Source: Emticicia sp. BO119 (GTDB lineage: Bacteria; Bacteroidota; Bacteroidia; Cytophagales; Spirosomataceae). From it: 64,000 bases of DNA. The position numbers and the translations under genes are program-made. Under the pieces are notes generated by a model. The model was not told the origin of the DNA. It saw only the letters and a program-made list of their open reading frames with translations, and searched no databases. The DNA is taken from contig NZ_JACETV010000001.1 of the NCBI RefSeq assembly GCF_013912375.1, forward strand, positions 1,550,001 through 1,614,000, given 5' to 3'. Of the stretch, positions 62,873 through 64,000 are shown piece by piece (position 1 is the first letter of the stretch; every line of letters starts with the position of its first letter).

Positions 62873-64000
62873 ATGAAAAACTGGAAAATCAAACTGTCCT
62901 TGTATCTTAATTATTTTGTATTTGCTATTTTATTGAATAGTGTAGGCATTTTAATTCAGAAGTCCATTAATAGCTACCATGTTGATGAAATAGCCGCCAG
63001 CTCGCTTGAAGCATTTAAAGATTTATCTATTGCTTTTGTTTCTTTTTTTGTGGGTTCTTTCTTACCAAGATTAGGCTATAAAAAAGGTATGTTAATTGCC
63101 TTAGGTACTGTGTTCATTGGCTGTGTGGTTATGTACTTTGGTAATTCATTCACGGCAGTAAGAATCCTTTTTGCTTGTGTAGGTATTTCATTTGCAGTTA
63201 TTAAAGTATCCGTTTATTCCTTAGTTGGATTGCTTGCCAGCAACGATAAAGAACATAAAAGTATTCTGAGTTCAATTGAAAGTTTCTTTATGGTTGGTAT
63301 TGCGGTAGCTTTTGTGTCTTTTCCTTTGTTCTACAGTGATATTGACCCGAATGCCTGGTTAAGAGTTTATTTAGTAGTTGCATTATTAGTATTAATATCT
63401 TTCGTTTTCCTGCTTTTTTCTGACTTTGATGCACTTGATTATGAAGTCCCGGGTAGTAATATAGGTGATGATTTTAAACAGATGATTAGCTTATTGAAAA
63501 GACCGCTAGTTTTAGTGTTTGCCATAGCAGCTTTTATGTATGTGATGACAGAGCAGGGAATTATGAGCTGGTTGCCAACTTTCAATGAAAAAGTGCTTCA
63601 TTTACCTGAGCGAACGAGTGTATTTATGGCAGTAATATTGATGCTATCAATTGCAGGGGGCAGGTTTGTTTCTTCTATTCTCATAAAAAAAATATATTGG
63701 TTAACTATCTTGTTAGTTTGCCTGATAGGGGCAGCTCTTATGGTTATACTGGTTCTACCTCAAACCAATGGCTTAGAAGTTAAGGAAATCAACTCCTTAG
63801 GCGATTTACCTATTATTGCTTATGTTTTTCCACTAATAGGCTTCTTTTTGGCCCCTTTATATCCATTAGTAAACTCAATCGTCTTAAGTGCTACTGAAAA
63901 GATATTTCATAGCCCGATGGCTTCATTGCTTACTTTCTTTTCTGCAATAGGGGGAACTTTGGGCTCTCGGTTAGTAGGTTATCTTTTCAAAAATATTGGG
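62873..64000 (+). CDS. MFS transporter, probable sugar symporter (3' end outside window)
   Basis: 376 residues are visible from ATG 62873; the frame is open to the window end. About eleven membrane helices are seen, starting with YLNYFVFAILLNSVGILIQKS; the loop FVGSFLPRLGYKKGMLIAL carries the G-x3-(D/R)-x-x-G-x-(R/K)-type MFS motif, here as RLGYKKG. TEQGIMSWLPTF in helix 7 and FPLIGFFLAPLYPLVNSIVLS later resemble the FHS (fucose/glucose:H+) subgroup. The substrate is not certain. It is divergent from an AraC regulator. Confidence 0.85.
   Translation, partial: MKNWKIKLSLYLNYFVFAILLNSVGILIQKSINSYHVDEIAASSLEAFKDLSIAFVSFFVGSFLPRLGYKKGMLIALGTVFIGCVVMYFGNSFTAVRILFACVGISFAVIKVSVYSLVGLLASNDKEHKSILSSIESFFMVGIAVAFVSFPLFYSDIDPNAWLRVYLVVALLVLISFVFLLFSDFDALDYEVPGSNIGDDFKQMISLLKRPLVLVFAIAAFMYVMTEQGIMSWLPTFNEKVLHLPERTSVFMAVILMLSIAGGRFVSSILIKKIYWLTILLVCLIGAALMVILVLPQTNGLEVKEINSLGDLPIIAYVFPLIGFFLAPLYPLVNSIVLSATEKIFHSPMASLLTFFSAIGGTLGSRLVGYLFKNIG

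Noticed and set aside
1-64000. CRISPR array, transposon or tRNA genes
   Set aside because: No regularly spaced direct repeats, no transposase and no clover-leaf pattern were seen when reading the gaps; a covariance search was not possible.

Overview
The window looks like chromosomal DNA of a low-GC member of the Bacteroidota, most likely order Cytophagales. This assignment is inferred from gene content and signals; no marker gene was searched. Supporting signs are a DUF3098 gene beside ftsX and uppP, a BatB/BatC pair, Bacteroidota-style promoters (-7 element TAnnTTTG, sometimes with TTG or TTTG about 20 bases upstream), few Shine-Dalgarno sites, several non-ATG starts and many lipoproteins. 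No rRNA, tRNA, CRISPR array, transposase or prophage module was seen. Both ends are cut: a LysM/MltD-like gene enters at base 1 and an MFS transporter runs off base 64000.

Layout. 1-7.3 kb: end of a LysM cell-wall gene, a lipoprotein that keeps the formylglycine-generating-enzyme cysteine pair, and a small surface-glycan group (Wzy/ligase-like protein, GT4, acyltransferase-3, anchored SGNH protein). 7.3-16.2 kb: batB-batC, purC and, convergent, gltB-gltD. 16.2-18.4 kb: a 761-bp gene-free AT-rich stretch, then two tandem GH108-type lysozyme paralogues. 18.4-22.6 kb: a PAS histidine kinase with a receiver-only response regulator, and a cytochrome-c-motif/FG-GAP lipoprotein. 22.7-29.5 kb: a complete assimilatory sulfate reduction operon read leftward: siroheme reductase with a HEPN-like tail, SUMT, TauE/SafE permease, CysH (APS-reductase type), CysD, CysN, ending at a strong terminator. 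29.7-33.4 kb: bestrophin, methyltransferase, thioesterase, RNase Z, STAS protein. 33.4-47.4 kb: a leftward polysaccharide locus (outer-membrane exporter, chain-length protein, ABC permease and ATPase, sugar aminotransferase, six glycosyltransferases or relatives, GmhA). 47.6-59.4 kb: housekeeping genes parE, pheA, ribF, truB, uppP, DUF3098, ftsX, an acyltransferase, an FkbM methyltransferase, a bifunctional nuclease and etfBA. 59.6-64 kb: small TPR protein, hypothetical protein, asparaginase, and an AraC regulator divergent from an MFS transporter.

How the genes fit together. The sulfur operon encodes uptake or export, activation (CysDN), direct APS reduction (CysH with two Cys pairs and no CysC in the window), sulfite reduction, and the methyltransferase that starts siroheme synthesis. 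The large glycan locus combines ABC export (Wzm/Wzt with a C-terminal extension) with PCP and OPX proteins and makes a heptose precursor with GmhA. The acyltransferase-3 and SGNH genes may form a split O-acylation pair. batBC, ftsX, uppP and the lysozyme paralogues concern the envelope.

Most of the window is ordinary core genome, and I see no convincing wholly new multi-gene system. The best leads are the reductase-HEPN fusion, the FGE-like lipoprotein, a STAS protein with Asp at the usual phospho-Ser position, a GT8-like paralogue that has lost its DxD motif, a 24-bp perfect palindrome in a 5' leader, and a terminator-like hairpin in a divergent promoter region. In four genes the upstream TTG that would lengthen the ORF is part of a TAnnTTTG promoter element, so I moved those starts downstream.
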